NCBI GenBank assembly: GCA_003647715.1
Contig: QMNJ01000018.1
Coordinates: 1-15,891, forward strand
Reading direction: 5' to 3'
Source: Candidatus Coatesiibacteriota bacterium
Lineage (GTDB): Bacteria; RBG-13-66-14; B26-G2
DNA: 15,891 nucleotides
Below the pieces are notes generated by a model. That model had not been told where the DNA came from, made no database searches, and saw nothing but the letters and a program-made list of their open reading frames with translations. The position numbers and the translations under genes were made by a program. Shown in pieces: positions 1-7,460 of the stretch; within the stretch, counting starts at the first letter, position 1, and every line of letters begins with the position of its first letter.

Positions 1-687
1 ATAGAGATAGGTTCAGGAACTGGAAATATCACCAGATTTCTCTGTAGGAACGCTGAATTCGTAATAGCAAGTGAACTTGACTACAAGAAAGGCATAAAAA
101 TGCTGAGGTTGAACGAGATATACGACAACCTTCAACCCATAATAGGTGATTTTCTCCGGTTGAGGCTGAACGGTCTTGAAGGAGGATATCGCATATTTGG
201 CAATATACCCTACTCCATCACCAGCCCTATAATCATCAAGATATTAACCGAATACCCCGATTATAAGGACATACACCTTACCATCCAGAAAGATGTTGCA
301 CAGCGAATAGCATCTCCACCTAGTAATAAGGCATATAGCTTTCTCAGCGCCCTTGTAGGTCTCAATAACCATACTAACATTCTATTTCACATTCCACCCT
401 CTTGCTTCAGACCGAAACCAGAGGTTCAATCGTCGTTTATAAGGATTACAAGAAGGGAAGGAGAATGGAGAAAGATAGACCAGGGATTCATAAATTTTGT
501 GCAGAGCATATTCAGGTATAAAAGAAAGATGCTGAGAAACAGTTTAAGGTTATCACTCGGTGAGCAGAATGCAGGTGTTGTTGTAAGATATCTTCTGGAG
601 AAGGGGTATAGTGAGAAGATAAGGGCGGAGGATTTAGAGCCGGATATTATATATGAGTTATTCAGGTTGGTAAGTGGAACAGTATAA
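1..687 (+). CDS. rsmA: 16S rRNA (adenine1518-N6/adenine1519-N6)-dimethyltransferase, 5' end missing
   Basis: The product dimethylates two adjacent adenines near the 3' end of 16S rRNA with S-adenosylmethionine during late small-subunit assembly. The frame is open from base 1, so the gene enters from outside the window; 228 residues are visible. They begin in the SAM-binding motif I (EIGSGTGNITRFL, visible residues 2-14). The target-adenine motif NIPYSITSPI follows at about residues 67-76, and the family signature FRPKPEVQSSFIRI near residue 140. The C-terminal part matches the small helical domain that binds rRNA. Only roughly the first 30-40 residues should be missing, as the family is about 260-280 residues long. 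The methionine at base 100 is internal: it lies after motif I. No clear terminator follows; the tRNA promoter comes next. Confidence 0.95.
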   Translation: MEIGSGTGNITRFLCRNAEFVIASELDYKKGIKMLRLNEIYDNLQPIIGDFLRLRLNGLEGGYRIFGNIPYSITSPIIIKILTEYPDYKDIHLTIQKDVAQRIASPPSNKAYSFLSALVGLNNHTNILFHIPPSCFRPKPEVQSSFIRITRREGEWRKIDQGFINFVQSIFRYKRKMLRNSLRLSLGEQNAGVVVRYLLEKGYSEKIRAEDLEPDIIYELFRLVSGTV

Positions 688-739
688 TTACCCATTTTAC
701 ATAGTAATCACGATAATAAATTCGTAAGGTATTTCAATA

Positions 740-768
740 TTGAAAACATCTCTCACTTCTGATAAATT
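740..768 (+). promoter_or_regulatory. Predicted promoter of the serine tRNA pair
   Basis: A -35 TTGAAA (740-745) is separated by 17 bases from a -10 TAAATT (763-768), with an extended -10 TG at 760-761. The start of transcription would fall near base 775, which is the first base of the first tRNA. The -35 lies inside a perfect 14-base palindrome at 732-745. Read by eye, not tested. Confidence 0.5.
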
Positions 769-774
769 GAGAGT

Positions 775-862
775 GGAGGGCTAGACCTAACGGTAAGGCA
801 GCGGACTTGAAATCCGCCGGGCTCTTAAGAAGCCCTTGGGAGTTCGAATCTCCCGCCCTCCG
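775..862 (+). tRNA. tRNA-Ser (anticodon UGA)
   Basis: Acceptor stem GGAGGGC (775-781) pairs with GCCCTCC (855-861), discriminator G at 862. The anticodon stem GCGGA/TCCGC (801-805/813-817) closes a seven-base loop with anticodon TGA at 808-810, reading UCA and probably other UCN codons. A long variable arm (about 818-837, GGGCT...AGCCC) is typical of serine tRNA. T-arm GGGAG/CTCCC encloses TTCGAAT (838-854). CCA is not encoded and must be added by a nucleotidyltransferase. Confidence 0.96.
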
Positions 863-870
863 TATTGCTT

Positions 871-961
871 GGAGAGGTGGCCGAGTGGACGAAGGCGGTC
901 GCCTGCTAAGCGACTGAGGTGTTATAAAGCACCTCCGTGGGTTCAAATCCCACCCTCTCCG
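871..961 (+). tRNA. tRNA-Ser (anticodon GCU)
   Basis: Acceptor stem GGAGAGG (871-877) pairs with CCTCTCC (954-960), discriminator G at 961. The anticodon stem GTCGC/GCGAC (898-902/910-914) holds the loop with anticodon GCT at 905-907, reading AGC and AGU. The long variable arm (GAGGTG...CACCTC) is of serine type. The T-arm contains TTCAAAT. CCA is not encoded. It starts 8 bases after the first serine tRNA, so both are probably cut from one transcript. Together they cover both serine codon boxes except for wobble-limited UCN codons. Confidence 0.96.
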
Positions 962-1019
962 TTTTTATTTAAACCCCTTGCCCGCCCTGTATGTCTAAAT
1001 CCAGAGAAAGGAGATGACT

Positions 1020-1463
1020 ATGGCAAACTTACTTGTTGCACTTGCGATAACGATGATTGCCTTCTACCTCGGCATCAGATTGATATACGATTCAAGAAAG
1101 GATGGCATCACAGGGCTTCCAATGGTCTCTGGCTATATTCTCACCTCGGCATCATCAGCGCTATTTGTGACCACCCTTTTGCTATTAATACTCGCATTCG
1201 CAGGTATTCACCCTGGCACTCCAAAACCACCTCCGGAACATAATATTGAATTATTAAAGCACAAACTCGGTGAACACCCAAAGGTATTGAAAGAGCACCT
1301 CGCACCCAAGTTCAAAGAACATCTTGACCGGCAACTGATGGAGACCCCTGAGCTAAGAGAGAATGCAAAAGAGAGATTGAGAGAGCGATTGCGCGATTTG
1401 GAAGAATTAAATAAAGAGAGTGAACCCCTACCACCCGAGGGAGAATCAATACCGCCTGGATAG
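1020..1463 (+). CDS. Small two-helix membrane protein with charged C-terminal tail, function unknown
   Basis: I do not recognise a family. The 147-residue product has two hydrophobic segments (about residues 3-21 and 35-60), then a Pro-rich linker. A long Lys/Glu/Arg/His-rich segment (about residues 72-130) follows that should form an amphipathic or coiled-coil helix, and the protein ends in a Pro/Glu-rich tail. This suggests a helical-hairpin anchor holding a charged domain, probably cytoplasmic given the basic loop after the first helix. An in-frame ATG at 1014 touches the Shine-Dalgarno sequence AAAGGAG (1007-1013). The ATG at 1020 has the ideal 6-base spacing and is taken as the start. 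It follows the tRNA genes by 58 bases and could be read from the same promoter. A hairpin terminator lies just downstream. Confidence 0.75.
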   Translation: MANLLVALAITMIAFYLGIRLIYDSRKDGITGLPMVSGYILTSASSALFVTTLLLLILAFAGIHPGTPKPPPEHNIELLKHKLGEHPKVLKEHLAPKFKEHLDRQLMETPELRENAKERLRERLRDLEELNKESEPLPPEGESIPPG

Positions 1464-1478
1464 ACACCACAAGAGCAT

Positions 1479-1512
1479 AAGAAGGGGGTGTTATTGATAG
1501 CCCCCTTCTTTT
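1479..1512. terminator. Hairpin terminator between convergent genes
   Basis: GAAGGGGG (1481-1488) and CCCCCTTC (1501-1508) form a perfect 8-base GC-rich stem, extended by A-T pairs at 1479-1480/1509-1510. A 12-base loop is enclosed and the stem is followed by TTTT on the plus strand. It lies between the end of the small membrane protein and the end of ruvX on the other strand. It may serve both, though the minus-strand T run is poorer. Confidence 0.8.
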
Positions 1513-1940
1513 CAATAGCTTTTCGTAATACTTTGAATATAACATTGCAGAATAATCACGGCGGATGAAGCATCAATGTCTCTCACACTAATTTTCTTAC
1601 CTCTGCGTGTCTTCAAACCATCCATTGCCTGTTTTGTAGTCAGTCGCTCATCAAACATCTTAACCTCTACGCCCGTAATAGACCTAATCATCTCGGCAAA
1701 TGCCCTTGCCTTTCTGGTGCTTTCGGTAATCTCCCTACTGAGAGATAAGGGGTCTCCGACCACAATCAATCCAGCACCCCTGCCTTCTATATATTTCTTC
1801 AAAAACTCTTCATCAAACAAATTCTCTGTCTCAAGTGTCTCCACCGGCATAGCAACAGTGGTACCCTTATGGGCTATCGCAACACCTGTCCGCACATCAC
1901 CGTAATCAAAACACAGAATGGTCCTATCAAGTGTCTTCAT
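1512..1940 (-). CDS. ruvX: RuvX/YqgF-family putative pre-16S rRNA nuclease
   Basis: The 142-residue product belongs to the RNase H-like YqgF family. Members are implicated in maturation of the 16S rRNA 5' end and have been called Holliday junction resolvase-like. Seen here: the first acidic motif FDYGDVRTGVA (residues 11-21, D12), the strand VVGDPLSLS (about 60-68), the motif FDERLTT (96-102) and the last acidic motif with D123 in DIDASSAVIILQ. Length fits the family (about 135-145). The open frame extends 20 codons further upstream, but the start at 1940 matches the family N-terminus and has GAGGGG (1945-1950) just before it. The stop of the preceding radical SAM gene lies one base upstream, so the genes are probably translationally coupled. 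It is the last gene of a three-gene operon. Confidence 0.93.
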   Translation of the reverse strand: MKTLDRTILCFDYGDVRTGVAIAHKGTTVAMPVETLETENLFDEEFLKKYIEGRGAGLIVVGDPLSLSREITESTRKARAFAEMIRSITGVEVKMFDERLTTKQAMDGLKTRRGKKISVRDIDASSAVIILQCYIQSITKSY

Positions 1941-1941
1941 A

Positions 1942-3381
1942 CTACCCCTCATCCTTCCTGAACAGGCGACATATCGACTCAATAAAACGCCGTGCCCCAA
2001 ACGAAACAGGGAATATATATCTCTTTAGAGCAAATCCATACCACAATCTATATACCAACCAGTATATTGGTCTCAATGGTAATTCGCATATAAAATCAAT
2101 CATATTTCTGAGAAATCCAAACCTTGATGCTATTGAGAACAACTTATGCAGGTTTTCAATTTTCTCTTTATCATCTTTGTCTCTGAAGGTTAGTGCAGAC
2201 CTTGAATGATATGAGTAATTAAGGTTATCGTAGTCGCCATCAAAATAACCTAACCTCACCGCATAGTCGCCCAGTCGGGTTCTGGGATATGGGGTGAATA
2301 TGCTCGCCCAGGCGAACTCCGCCTTTATCCGGGCGTTCAGTTTAAGGGTATCAATAGCCATCTTAAATGTCTCCCCCGGAAGCCCTATCATATTCTGCGA
2401 GTATATCGCAATGCCATAACCTTTAAGTAACTCAGATGCCCTTAATATGACATCCCTGCTCATCTTTCTCCCAAGAACCAGCATTCTCATCCTGTCATCA
2501 GCACTCTCAATTCCCATAAGCACAGAGACGCAACCTGCCTTCTTCAATAGAAATGCTGTTTCCTCATCTATCAGGTCTGCACGGACATTACACGAGAACG
2601 GTAGTCCCACATCTCTCGGGAATCTCTCCGCAAACTCCCTAAGCCATGACTTTTTGGTAGCGAATACATCTGATAAAAACCTCACAAATTCTACCCCATA
2701 TCTCCGCTTCACCTCACTCACTTCTTTTATAACTCTGTTAACGGAGTGATACCTCACTGGGTAGCCACCATTCTCTGAATATAACTCTCTGTATGCATGA
2801 TTAAAGCAATAGGTGCAATCGTATGGACAACCGCGCAGGTTTAAGAAATGCTTTATAGGGTCACTCGCAAGATATCTATCCTCATTATAGACCACATCCC
2901 TATCGGGTTCTGGAAGTTTGTCAATGTCTCTCTCCAGTGGTCGGGGCGGATTTCTATGGACTCTACGACCATCTTTTATCCATATATTGGGAACATCTAT
3001 GGGGAGTTTTCCACCATCAAGCGAGTTTGCAAGGTCAACTACTGCCCTCTCCCCCTCACCCACACAAATAGCATCAACACCATCATTGTTAATAATCTCT
3101 GGAAAGAATGTTGGATGAGGTCCGCCAAACAGTGATATAAACCCTGGATATTTCTCTTTTATCTCTCTATTCAGTTCAATGAAATAACTATGGAAGCCAG
3201 TAGTTACACTATAAGCAATTACCTCGGGCTTATAATCACGGATTATACTAAAAGGGTTCATAACCCTCTCAAACTGCACCGACTTTGTCTGATGACCCGC
3301 CTGTCTAAGAGAGGATGAGAGATACATAACTCCCAAAGGTTCTGTTAGACCCACCTCTTTCAGAACAAACAGAACCCTCAA
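1942..3381 (-). CDS. Cobalamin-binding-domain radical SAM protein (second of tandem pair)
   Basis: A 479-residue protein with an N-terminal cobalamin-binding Rossmann-type domain (about 1-150; GGPH at 86-89, VGEGE at 107-111). A radical SAM core follows, with the [4Fe-4S] motif CPYDCTYC (C185, C189, C192). The cobalamin domain lacks the DxHxxG motif, as is usual in class B radical SAM methylases and BchE-like cyclases. The C-terminal 70 residues are rich in aromatic, hydrophobic and basic residues and may sit on the membrane. Substrate is unknown; lipids, tetrapyrroles, antibiotics and phosphinates are all known for the family. The start codon is TTG (3379-3381), chosen because the N-terminal strand MRVLFVLK is required for the fold; a G-rich Shine-Dalgarno stretch (3387-3394) precedes it. 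The stop codon of the upstream paralogue is 3 bases away. Confidence 0.9.
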   Translation of the reverse strand: MRVLFVLKEVGLTEPLGVMYLSSSLRQAGHQTKSVQFERVMNPFSIIRDYKPEVIAYSVTTGFHSYFIELNREIKEKYPGFISLFGGPHPTFFPEIINNDGVDAICVGEGERAVVDLANSLDGGKLPIDVPNIWIKDGRRVHRNPPRPLERDIDKLPEPDRDVVYNEDRYLASDPIKHFLNLRGCPYDCTYCFNHAYRELYSENGGYPVRYHSVNRVIKEVSEVKRRYGVEFVRFLSDVFATKKSWLREFAERFPRDVGLPFSCNVRADLIDEETAFLLKKAGCVSVLMGIESADDRMRMLVLGRKMSRDVILRASELLKGYGIAIYSQNMIGLPGETFKMAIDTLKLNARIKAEFAWASIFTPYPRTRLGDYAVRLGYFDGDYDNLNYSYHSRSALTFRDKDDKEKIENLHKLFSIASRFGFLRNMIDFICELPLRPIYWLVYRLWYGFALKRYIFPVSFGARRFIESICRLFRKDEG

Positions 3382-3384
3382 TTC

Positions 3385-4788
3385 CTACCCCCCTGCTCTT
3401 GCAAACAACAATCTCTGGAAAAATAATTTTACAAGATGTGGAACAACTTTCACATTGGTGGTTATTAGTTTAAGAAATGATATGACCCGCCTCCAGTTGA
3501 AATAGAATTTAATATTAGCAACCCTCAGAAGATATGTTAATTCCTCGTCGCTTACCTGTGATAGATTAAACCTCGCCGAGAAATAATCGTAGTTGTTTGG
3601 GTCTGAGTTAATCCTATATCCAAGTTTTCTTGCTATGTCCGCAAGTTCGGTTCCCTCAAATGGATTAACAATGAAGAACGAAGCCGTGTTGAAACACCCA
3701 TTGACAGCAAACTTGATGGTCTGATGAAGTTCTTGCCTTGTCTCTGTTGGGAACCCGAGCATAAATAGACCGTGGACATTTATGCCTGCTTTTGTAAGTT
3801 TTTTCACAACGGGTTTTATTTTATCCAGTTTTATATACTTTTTTATATACTTCTGAAGGCGTGGTGATGCGGTCTCAACTGCAATAGAGAGGCGAAACGC
3901 TCCAGCCCTCTTCAGCCAGTATATCAGTTCATCATCTACCAGGTCGCCACGCAAACCATTGGGGAACTGGAGAGTTGCGTCCATCCCGCTCTCAACGAAC
4001 ATCCTCAATATCTTCTTGGCTCTCTCACGGTGGCAGTTGAATACATCATCAAAAACCTCAAACTCCCTTATTCCATACTCATTGTATAAAATGGTTATCT
4101 CATCAAGCACATTCTCAGGGCTCCTGGCACGAAATCTCTTACCGAACAAACGGTGGCAGTAGATGCACCTATAAGGGCATGCCCTGCTGGTAAATATGGG
4201 CATATACTCCTTATGCCTGTAAAGAATTAGAAGGCGGGGAAGGTTGAAATATGCCTCCCTATCTATCAGGTCCCATGCTGGAAAAGGAATACTATCCAAA
4301 TCCTCAATAAATGGTCTTGGGGGATTCACGGCTACATCCCCATTACTCCTGAAAGCAGTTCCATAGACATCCGATATACTCATCTCTCCACGATGGAACC
4401 TCAGAACATCCTTTATTGTCTCTTCCCCCTCACCAATAATAACAAAATCAATGTTATTGTCCTCAAGAACTCTTTTCGGGTCTGCAGATGCATGGGGTCC
4501 CCCAGCCATTATCAAGACATCGCTGAACTCTCTTTTTATATCATCAGCCAGTGAATGCATCTGAGGTGCCTCAAGCGTGAATGTAGAGAAGCCGACCATA
4601 TCAGGTCTGGTATCTACCAGTTTTCTGAGAACCTCATGGTTGGTTAGATTACCAAGACGGGTGTCAATTATGCTTATGTCTGCGTCTATCTCACTCCTTA
4701 TAACGGAAGCCAGATACATAATACCAAGCGGTGGCGACGCCTTGTAATCCCTCTTAATATGACCTGTTTTTATAAATGTTATGTTCAT
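3385..4788 (-). CDS. Cobalamin-binding-domain radical SAM protein (first of tandem pair)
   Basis: A 467-residue paralogue of the next gene with the same architecture: cobalamin-binding domain (about 1-150; GGPH at 96-99, GEGE at 119-122), then a radical SAM core with CPYRCIYC (C204, C208, C211). It ends in a hydrophobic and basic tail. IDTRLGNLT (residues 41-49) occupies the place of the cobalamin-ligand loop but has no histidine, consistent with base-off cobalamin without a protein ligand. Such enzymes methylate or cyclise unactivated carbons; the actual substrate cannot be read here. Start ATG is at 4786-4788 with no evident Shine-Dalgarno site. Candidate extended -10 promoters lie at 4802-4810 and 4830-4859. 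It heads the operon ending in ruvX. Confidence 0.9.
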   Translation of the reverse strand: MNITFIKTGHIKRDYKASPPLGIMYLASVIRSEIDADISIIDTRLGNLTNHEVLRKLVDTRPDMVGFSTFTLEAPQMHSLADDIKREFSDVLIMAGGPHASADPKRVLEDNNIDFVIIGEGEETIKDVLRFHRGEMSISDVYGTAFRSNGDVAVNPPRPFIEDLDSIPFPAWDLIDREAYFNLPRLLILYRHKEYMPIFTSRACPYRCIYCHRLFGKRFRARSPENVLDEITILYNEYGIREFEVFDDVFNCHRERAKKILRMFVESGMDATLQFPNGLRGDLVDDELIYWLKRAGAFRLSIAVETASPRLQKYIKKYIKLDKIKPVVKKLTKAGINVHGLFMLGFPTETRQELHQTIKFAVNGCFNTASFFIVNPFEGTELADIARKLGYRINSDPNNYDYFSARFNLSQVSDEELTYLLRVANIKFYFNWRRVISFLKLITTNVKVVPHLVKLFFQRLLFARAGG

Positions 4789-4801
4789 TCTATATCAGAT
4801 T

Positions 4802-4859
4802 ATTATAACAAATTACAAGAACACACTATATTATAACAACCCGATTATTGTTTACTCAA
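4802..4859 (-). promoter_or_regulatory. Candidate promoters of the radical SAM-ruvX operon
   Basis: On the minus strand, TTGAGT (4854-4859), an 18-base spacer and TATAAT (4830-4835) with a TGT extension form the best promoter, giving a leader of about 35 bases. A second extended -10, TGTTATAAT (4802-4810), would start transcription about 7 bases before the ATG. The motif TATAACAA on the plus strand occurs three times in this region (4804, 4832, 4896), each being a minus-strand -10-like site. The remaining divergent spacer up to 4994 is AT-rich with no gene. Confidence 0.45.
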
Positions 4860-4978
4860 AACCGCATATAAATCTTCTTATTTAAATATAACCAATATAA
4901 CAACTATTCAGAAACCCTACATTAGAAGGACAGAATAAGCGTGTATGCAATATTATTTAATAAGCAATAAGGTTCTAC

Positions 4979-4984
4979 TATAAT
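4979..4984 (+). promoter_or_regulatory. -10 element just upstream of the DUF523 gene
   Basis: A consensus TATAAT ends 10 bases before the ATG at 4995, so transcription would start at about 4991 and the mRNA would be nearly leaderless. The best -35 at 17 bases is TTTAAT (4956-4961), which is weak. No Shine-Dalgarno sequence is present between the box and the ATG. Confidence 0.4.
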
Positions 4985-4994
4985 CAATAGAAAA

Positions 4995-5984
4995 ATGACG
5001 AGACCAAGGATAGTTATCAGTAAATGTATTGAGTTTGACAATTGTAGGTGGAACGGAGAGATTATCAAAGACGAATTCGTAAACCACCTGAAGCCCTATG
5101 TTGAATTCATACCTGTATGCCCTGAGGTAGAAGCAGGGCTCGGTGTCCCAAGGGAGCCGGTGGATATTATCCTCATTGATGGCGATCCACGATTGATTCA
5201 GAAAAAGTCAGGAGAGGACCTCACAAGACCATTAAAGGGCATCTCCATAATTCTACTCAGGTCTATAAAGAGGATAGATGGCTTCATACTCAAGAGCAAA
5301 TCCCCCTCTTGTGGTATAAGAGACGCAAGGGTATTTAGTGATATTAAGAAGAAAAAGCCACCTATTAGAGGAACAGGTATATTCGCAAGAGAGGTGCTCA
5401 AAAGATATCCCCATATACTTGTTGAAGATGAAAAACGCCTTAAGAAGTTTAGAATAAGAGAGAACTTTCTTACCAGAGTATTTACCATTTCCAGGTTTAA
5501 TGAAGTCAAAAAAACATACATACCTGAAACTCTCAGGCAATTTCACAGTCAGCACAGGCAACTCATATCATCATATAGTAGAAAAATCCTTAAGGATATG
5601 GATGAAACAATCGCACAATTAAATGATATATCCCTTAATTACAGCAGGCAGAAAAAAGATGTCGTAATGAGATATGAACAGCAATTAATAAAAGCCATAT
5701 CATGCAATCGCAGAAAAAGGACAGTAATAGACATAATTTATAGAAATCTCCAGAAATATTCACCCAATATACCAAGTAAGCAGGTAGAACATATTTTGAC
5801 TTCTGTTGAGCGGTATAAAAAGGAAGAGACCCCATTAAGCGTTTTATTGGAACTAATGAGACCTTACACTGAAAAGAACAAAGGGCTTTATGAAGCTACC
5901 GACGCGTTCTTCTACCCCTTTCCCATTGAACTACTCTCTGACCTTAATACCAATATGAGTGAAAAGAATTTAGAACAGCAGTGA
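4995..5984 (+). CDS. DUF523-DUF1722 two-domain protein (TudS/YbgA-like)
   Basis: The N-terminal half (about 1-150) is DUF523. It shows SKCIEFDNCRWNGEII (C11, C17), PVCPEVEAGLGVPREP (C42) and KSKSPSCGIRD (C106). In the characterised DUF523 enzyme TudS, three conserved cysteines hold a [4Fe-4S] cluster that removes sulfur from thiouracil; C11, C42 and C106 are the likely equivalents. The C-terminal half (about 185-310) is DUF1722, Lys/Arg/Gln-rich and helical, as in YbgA. The fused form (329 residues) is common in bacteria and archaea, and its job is not established. A role in sulfur removal from nucleobases or tRNA bases is inference. It is flanked by promoter-like sequences and appears to be transcribed alone. 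The start lacks a Shine-Dalgarno site, but the protein N-terminus matches the family. Confidence 0.9.
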   Translation: MTRPRIVISKCIEFDNCRWNGEIIKDEFVNHLKPYVEFIPVCPEVEAGLGVPREPVDIILIDGDPRLIQKKSGEDLTRPLKGISIILLRSIKRIDGFILKSKSPSCGIRDARVFSDIKKKKPPIRGTGIFAREVLKRYPHILVEDEKRLKKFRIRENFLTRVFTISRFNEVKKTYIPETLRQFHSQHRQLISSYSRKILKDMDETIAQLNDISLNYSRQKKDVVMRYEQQLIKAISCNRRKRTVIDIIYRNLQKYSPNIPSKQVEHILTSVERYKKEETPLSVLLELMRPYTEKNKGLYEATDAFFYPFPIELLSDLNTNMSEKNLEQQ

Positions 5985-6021
5985 TACTTTGTAGATAGTT
6001 AATATTTACTATTACTAAAAC

Positions 6022-6049
6022 TTGCTTATCGGTCTTTTTATGCTAAATT
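6022..6049 (+). promoter_or_regulatory. Predicted promoter of the symporter gene
   Basis: TTGCTT (6022-6027), 16 bases, then TAAATT (6044-6049) with an extended TG at 6041-6042. Transcription would start near 6056, about 6 bases before the ATG, leaving little room for a leader. Confidence 0.45.
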
Positions 6050-6061
6050 TATTGGAATATT

Positions 6062-7423
6062 ATGCATAAACCACTTGAAGCAATAAAGCCAAGACCACTG
6101 ATAGAGTTGGTGGAGCATCTTCAGAGTCACATAAAAGGAAGATTATGGCTCAAAATAGTAATAGGAATGTTTCTTGGTATAAGCGTGGGTCTCTTACTTG
6201 GACCAAGTGCCGGACTTGTTACCAAATCAACCGCCTATGTCATCGGCAACTGGCTTGCCTTCCCGGGTAGGTTATTTCTAATTCTCATTCAGATGATAGT
6301 AGTCCCTCTCATACTTGCTTCAGTTATAATTGGCATTGGAACCAGCGAAGACATTCGGAAACTCAAGAAACTTGGACTGAGAGCCGGTGCTTATTACATA
6401 ATCACAACCCTTGTAGCAATTACAATAGGAATTCTCCTTGCACTTACTATACAACCAGGAAAATACATTGACAGTGAATTGGTTCAAGAGACAATTAAAA
6501 ATCCAAACCCTATAGAAGTAGAGAACAAGGCATCAAACATTGACCTGTCTGATATTCCAGAGTCAATTATAAGTATATTTCCCGAAAACCCCCTTAGTGC
6601 GATGGTCAGCAACCAGATGTTGCAAATTGTTATATTCGCTATAATCTTTGGTGTTGCACTCGTATCAATAGAAAAGAGCCATTCAAGACCTCTTATCCAG
6701 ATTCTGAGGTCGCTTCAAGAGGTATGTATGACCATAGTTAAGTGGGCTATGCGCCTGGCACCTATAGCGGTCTTTGGTCTATTGGCACAAATAACATCAA
6801 GGATAGGCATAGATGTTATAGTTGGTCTTGGTATATATGTTGGAAGTGTTATATTGGGACTGCTCTTACTTCTATGTTTTTACTTAATAATAGTGTTGGT
6901 GATATCTAAAAGAAGCCCCTGGGATTTTATGAATAGAATAAGAGAGGTTCAACTGCTCGCCTTTTCAACCTCCAGCAGTGCTGCTGTAATGCCCCTAACA
7001 CTGAAGGTCGCAGATGAAAAACTAAACATAAACCCGTCCATTGCTCGCTTCCTCATCCCTCTCGGGGCAACCGTTAATATGGATGGAACCGCCCTATATC
7101 AGGGCGTTGCTACCATCTTTCTTTCTCAGGTATTTGGTATTGACCTCGGTTTAAATGCACTCATCCTGATTATCATAACCGCAGTAGGAGCATCAATTGG
7201 AACACCGTCCACCCCTGGGGTTGGCATCATAGTTCTCGCTACAATTTTGAACAGCGCCGGAATCCCCGTTGGTGGAATAGCCCTCATTATTGGCGTTGAC
7301 CGTATCCTTGATATGTGCAGAACATCAATTAATGTAACAAGCGACCTGACCGCATGCATAGTTATAGACAAATGGCTGGGTGGAAATATGGTCGCCAATC
7401 ATAAAATTGCTCAAGGCACATAA
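6062..7423 (+). CDS. Dicarboxylate/amino acid:cation symporter (DAACS family)
   Basis: An inner-membrane carrier of the glutamate transporter family (GltP, GltT, DctA relatives) that takes up aspartate, glutamate or C4-dicarboxylates with Na+ or H+. The 453 residues hold the usual helices plus the two re-entrant hairpins. HP1 has the serine motif STSSSAAVMP (302-311), TM7 has NMDGTALYQ (339-347), HP2 has GTPSTPGVG (380-388), and TM8 has DMCRTSINVTSD (417-428). R420 corresponds to the arginine that binds the side-chain carboxylate in acidic-substrate members, which argues against a neutral amino acid carrier. HP1 has serine where GltPh has an arginine before its serine motif. The N-terminus has about 28 residues before the first helix. 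No strong Shine-Dalgarno site precedes the ATG, only GGA. The exact substrate and coupling ion are not decided. Confidence 0.93.
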   Translation: MHKPLEAIKPRPLIELVEHLQSHIKGRLWLKIVIGMFLGISVGLLLGPSAGLVTKSTAYVIGNWLAFPGRLFLILIQMIVVPLILASVIIGIGTSEDIRKLKKLGLRAGAYYIITTLVAITIGILLALTIQPGKYIDSELVQETIKNPNPIEVENKASNIDLSDIPESIISIFPENPLSAMVSNQMLQIVIFAIIFGVALVSIEKSHSRPLIQILRSLQEVCMTIVKWAMRLAPIAVFGLLAQITSRIGIDVIVGLGIYVGSVILGLLLLLCFYLIIVLVISKRSPWDFMNRIREVQLLAFSTSSSAAVMPLTLKVADEKLNINPSIARFLIPLGATVNMDGTALYQGVATIFLSQVFGIDLGLNALILIIITAVGASIGTPSTPGVGIIVLATILNSAGIPVGGIALIIGVDRILDMCRTSINVTSDLTACIVIDKWLGGNMVANHKIAQGT

Positions 7424-7460
7424 AAATATTATTTGCTCCTATACAAGATACAAAAATACC

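Noticed and set aside
750..773. CTCTCA/TGAGAG hairpin before the tRNA genes as an rsmA terminator
   Set aside because: The stem is short with a 12-base loop and no T run follows; the same bases form part of the tRNA promoter.
836..1243. Plus-strand open frame of 135 codons over the tRNA genes
   Set aside because: It starts inside tRNA-Ser(UGA), runs through tRNA-Ser(GCU) and overlaps the better-supported membrane protein gene in another frame.
1941..2000. Twenty-codon N-terminal extension of RuvX
   Set aside because: It would overlap the end of the radical SAM gene, and the family N-terminus and ribosome site both fit the ATG at 1940.
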